Assembly: GCA_017609385.1 (NCBI GenBank)
Contig: JAFCEA010000010.1
Coordinates: 1 to 23,448 of the forward strand
Origin: Candidatus Woesearchaeota archaeon
GTDB taxonomy: Archaea > Nanobdellota > Nanobdellia > Woesearchaeales > CG1-02-33-12
Length of the DNA stretch: 23,448 bases
Direction of reading: 5' to 3'
Within the stretch, counting starts at the first letter, position 1, and each line of letters begins with the position of its first letter. Below are positions 22,189 to 23,448 of the stretch, one piece after another. The notes under the pieces were generated by a model. That model worked only from the letters and a program-made list of their open reading frames with translations, searched no databases and had not been told where the DNA came from. The position numbers and the translations under genes were made by a program.

Positions 22189-22230
22189 TATTCTTAAGAA
22201 TCATATCTACTTTCTTATTTCTTATTTTGA
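22189..22230. terminator. Palindrome and T-rich convergent terminator
   Basis: ATTCTTAAGAAT (22190-22201) is a 12-bp perfect palindrome right after the top6A stop. On the plus strand it is followed by TTTCTTATTTCTTATTTTG. It lies between top6A and the converging membrane-protein gene. Confidence 0.4.
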
Positions 22231-22853
22231 ATTTTATTGTCTAAGTATGAAGCAATAAGTGCTGCAACTGTGAACAATACTGCAAATTCACAATACACTG
22301 AAGGAAATATAATATTAAACGCAGGAAAAATAAGAAAAAGAATCAGGGCTGGAAGAAGTGTTATTAGAGTAGCTGCAAAAATTACAGCATATGATTTTCT
22401 TTTTAATTGATTTTTCTCCTTATTAAAGCTCTTAAATAAAAAATAACAAAAAAGCATAATAAACCCTGGCTTGAAAAGAGCCATTAAAGAGAAGATTACA
22501 GGTATCATATAAAGGGTTATGTAATTATACTTTCTGTTGGTTAGTTTCATAACAAAATGAAGCCCAACTGCTGGAAGAAAAGAATAAGTGATGAAGCCCA
22601 TTTTAGCCCAAAAGAAGGGATAATTGCTTGTGCACAGCATAAATTCTGTGAACTGATAAAAGCCTAAAATATATATTAATAATGGAAAGAACCTGTTGAT
22701 TAAAGATTTTCTGCAAAATACAAGAATTGCAGTAGCAACAACAAACTCAACTATTGCTGTGGACAATGAAACAATCGGCGTGAAACACATATTTTGATAT
22801 AAGGGAATTAACTCAAAATTTACCTTTAATATATTCAAGAACTTCTGTGTCAT
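22215..22853 (-). CDS. Multi-pass membrane protein of unknown function
   Basis: From ATG 22853 the protein has 212 residues, with spans at about 25-46, 54-72, 84-103, 111-128, 131-142, 154-175 and 180-203. A seven-span layout with a conserved-looking NFELIPLYQNMCFTP entry recalls the N-terminal sensor region of some 7TM histidine kinases, but no kinase domain follows. The start is uncertain. TTG 22862 gives a slightly longer form. ATG 22790 would avoid overlap with the Nudix gene but would remove NFELIPLYQN. With ATG 22853 the gene overlaps the Nudix gene by 41 bases in another frame. No clear Shine-Dalgarno supports any choice. Confidence 0.65.
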   Translation of the reverse strand: MTQKFLNILKVNFELIPLYQNMCFTPIVSLSTAIVEFVVATAILVFCRKSLINRFFPLLIYILGFYQFTEFMLCTSNYPFFWAKMGFITYSFLPAVGLHFVMKLTNRKYNYITLYMIPVIFSLMALFKPGFIMLFCYFLFKSFNKEKNQLKRKSYAVIFAATLITLLPALILFLIFPAFNIIFPSVYCEFAVLFTVAALIASYLDNKIQNKK

Positions 22854-23208
22854 GATCAACAATTTTTAATGGTTTTGTTTCATTAAGTAATACCCATTTC
22901 ATACCTTGCCCTTCATATATTGTTAATTTTTTAGAAGGGTTATATTTTTCAACAAAAACATATTTTGTCCCATCATGATGTTTACCTTTAAATTCCTGAA
23001 CCATAATAAGTTTTGGATTCCCTAATTCATAATCTAGTTCTTCCTTTGTTTCTCTTCTTACAGCTTCTTCCGGTGTTTCACCTTCCTCAATACCTCCTCC
23101 AAAAAACCCCCAATATCCTGGAAGCCTTTCAGCAGTCTCTTCTCTATGCTGTAAAAGAATTCTTTTTTTATCATTATATAAAATTATTATAGCAACATTT
23201 CTTATCAT
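22813..23208 (-). CDS. Nudix hydrolase
   Basis: The 131-residue protein has a near-complete Nudix box at 38-60: G38-x5-E44-x7-R52-E53-x2-E56-E57, read in GGIEEGETPEEAVRRETK. The Gly expected two residues after the last Glu is Asp59. The preceding LPGYWGFFGGG and following strands fit the fold. Members cleave nucleoside diphosphates linked to another group; the substrate is not predictable here. A TATA-like box (CCCTTATAAAG on the complement, 23230-23240) lies about 26 nt upstream of ATG 23208, suggesting a leaderless message. It overlaps the downstream membrane-protein gene. Confidence 0.93.
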   Translation of the reverse strand: MIRNVAIIILYNDKKRILLQHREETAERLPGYWGFFGGGIEEGETPEEAVRRETKEELDYELGNPKLIMVQEFKGKHHDGTKYVFVEKYNPSKKLTIYEGQGMKWVLLNETKPLKIVDHDTEVLEYIKGKF

Positions 23209-23229
23209 ATTTTAAAATAATAAACTAAA

Positions 23230-23240
23230 CTTTATAAGGG
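23230..23240 (-). promoter_or_regulatory. TATA box of the Nudix gene
   Basis: The complement reads CCCTTATAAAG, about 26 nt before ATG 23208. Confidence 0.5.
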
Positions 23241-23308
23241 TTTTGTTGTAAGCCCTAATTCAATGTTGTATAACCTTTATTAAGCGATTTATACTTTGTT
23301 TAATGGAA

Positions 23309-23320
23309 AAATTTATTAAA
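23309..23320 (+). promoter_or_regulatory. TATA-like promoter of the Cys-rich gene
   Basis: AAATTTATTAAA is centred about 27 nt before ATG 23342. Confidence 0.4.
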
Positions 23321-23341
23321 AAGCTGTTTTTTTAGTTTTAT

Positions 23342-23448
23342 ATGGCCAAGAAGAAAAAAACACCCGACTGTTGTAAAGGATGTGCCAAGTGGAAGCTTTT
23401 TGGCAATAAGTGCTGGGTGTATTGGGAAGGCAAAAAACATTGCACAAT
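23342..23448 (+). CDS. Small Cys-rich protein, 3' end cut off
   Basis: Thirty-five codons are visible. After a Lys-rich start (MAKKKKTPD) come CCKGCAKWKLFGNKCWVYW and then KKHCT. Five cysteines in 25 residues (CC-x2-C, C, C) with aromatic residues between them suggest a metal-binding knuckle, possibly zinc. I do not recognise the family and the rest lies beyond the window. Confidence 0.6.
   Translation, partial: MAKKKKTPDCCKGCAKWKLFGNKCWVYWEGKKHCT

Overview
The window looks like a piece of an AT-rich archaeal chromosome, most likely from a DPANN-type lineage (Woesearchaeales/Pacearchaeales-like). The evidence is a set of archaeal or eukaryote-like core genes (two-ring Cdc48 ATPase, deoxyhypusine synthase, Dim2-like KH protein, both subunits of topoisomerase VI), TATA boxes about 24-29 nt before many start codons, a tRNA gene without an encoded CCA, and families of small membrane and coiled-coil proteins that I associate with small-genome archaea. 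The lineage is an inference from gene content and base composition. I see no transposase, CRISPR array, rRNA or integrase.

Layout. (1) 1-4119, minus strand: a cut-off cupin-like protein, then a probable operon read right to left: SecB-like small protein, Cdc48, NIF3-family metal protein. (2) 4303-7081, plus strand: deoxyhypusine synthase overlapping a fold-type III PLP decarboxylase (a polyamine/hypusine pair), then a TatD nuclease. (3) 7139-14856: an island built around a type IV filament-type motor. Three tandem five-pass membrane paralogues (plus) converge on two coiled-coil genes (minus). A 311-bp intergenic region with a chain of contiguous hairpins follows, then a plus-strand operon of a ribbon-helix-helix regulator, a FlaI/TadA-like ATPase with an N-terminal Cys-rich domain, and a two-module TadC/FlaJ-like membrane platform. 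No pilin, prepilin peptidase or archaellin is seen, so the machine is either completed elsewhere or does something else. (4) 14943-17012: an orphan PD-(D/E)XK-type nuclease candidate, a UPF0316-like membrane protein, tRNA-Gly(UCC), and a cold-shock protein with an acidic tail. (5) 17098-18243: an (alpha/alpha)6 glycosidase-like protein. (6) 18340-22188: a 56-residue AbrB-like protein preceded by a 12-bp periodic repeat, a small four-Cys protein, the Dim2-like KH protein, and topoisomerase VI B and A. (7) 22215-23448: a membrane protein and Nudix hydrolase (minus), and the start of a Cys-rich protein (plus).

Several start codons were moved from the longest-ORF start using Shine-Dalgarno or TATA spacing. 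Operon-leading genes mostly look leaderless, while internal genes often carry Shine-Dalgarno sites. The most unusual items are the hairpin chain at 10072-10205, the 12-bp repeat at 18277-18336, the filament-like island without a pilin, and the Cys/Pro exchange in the decarboxylase active-site loop.
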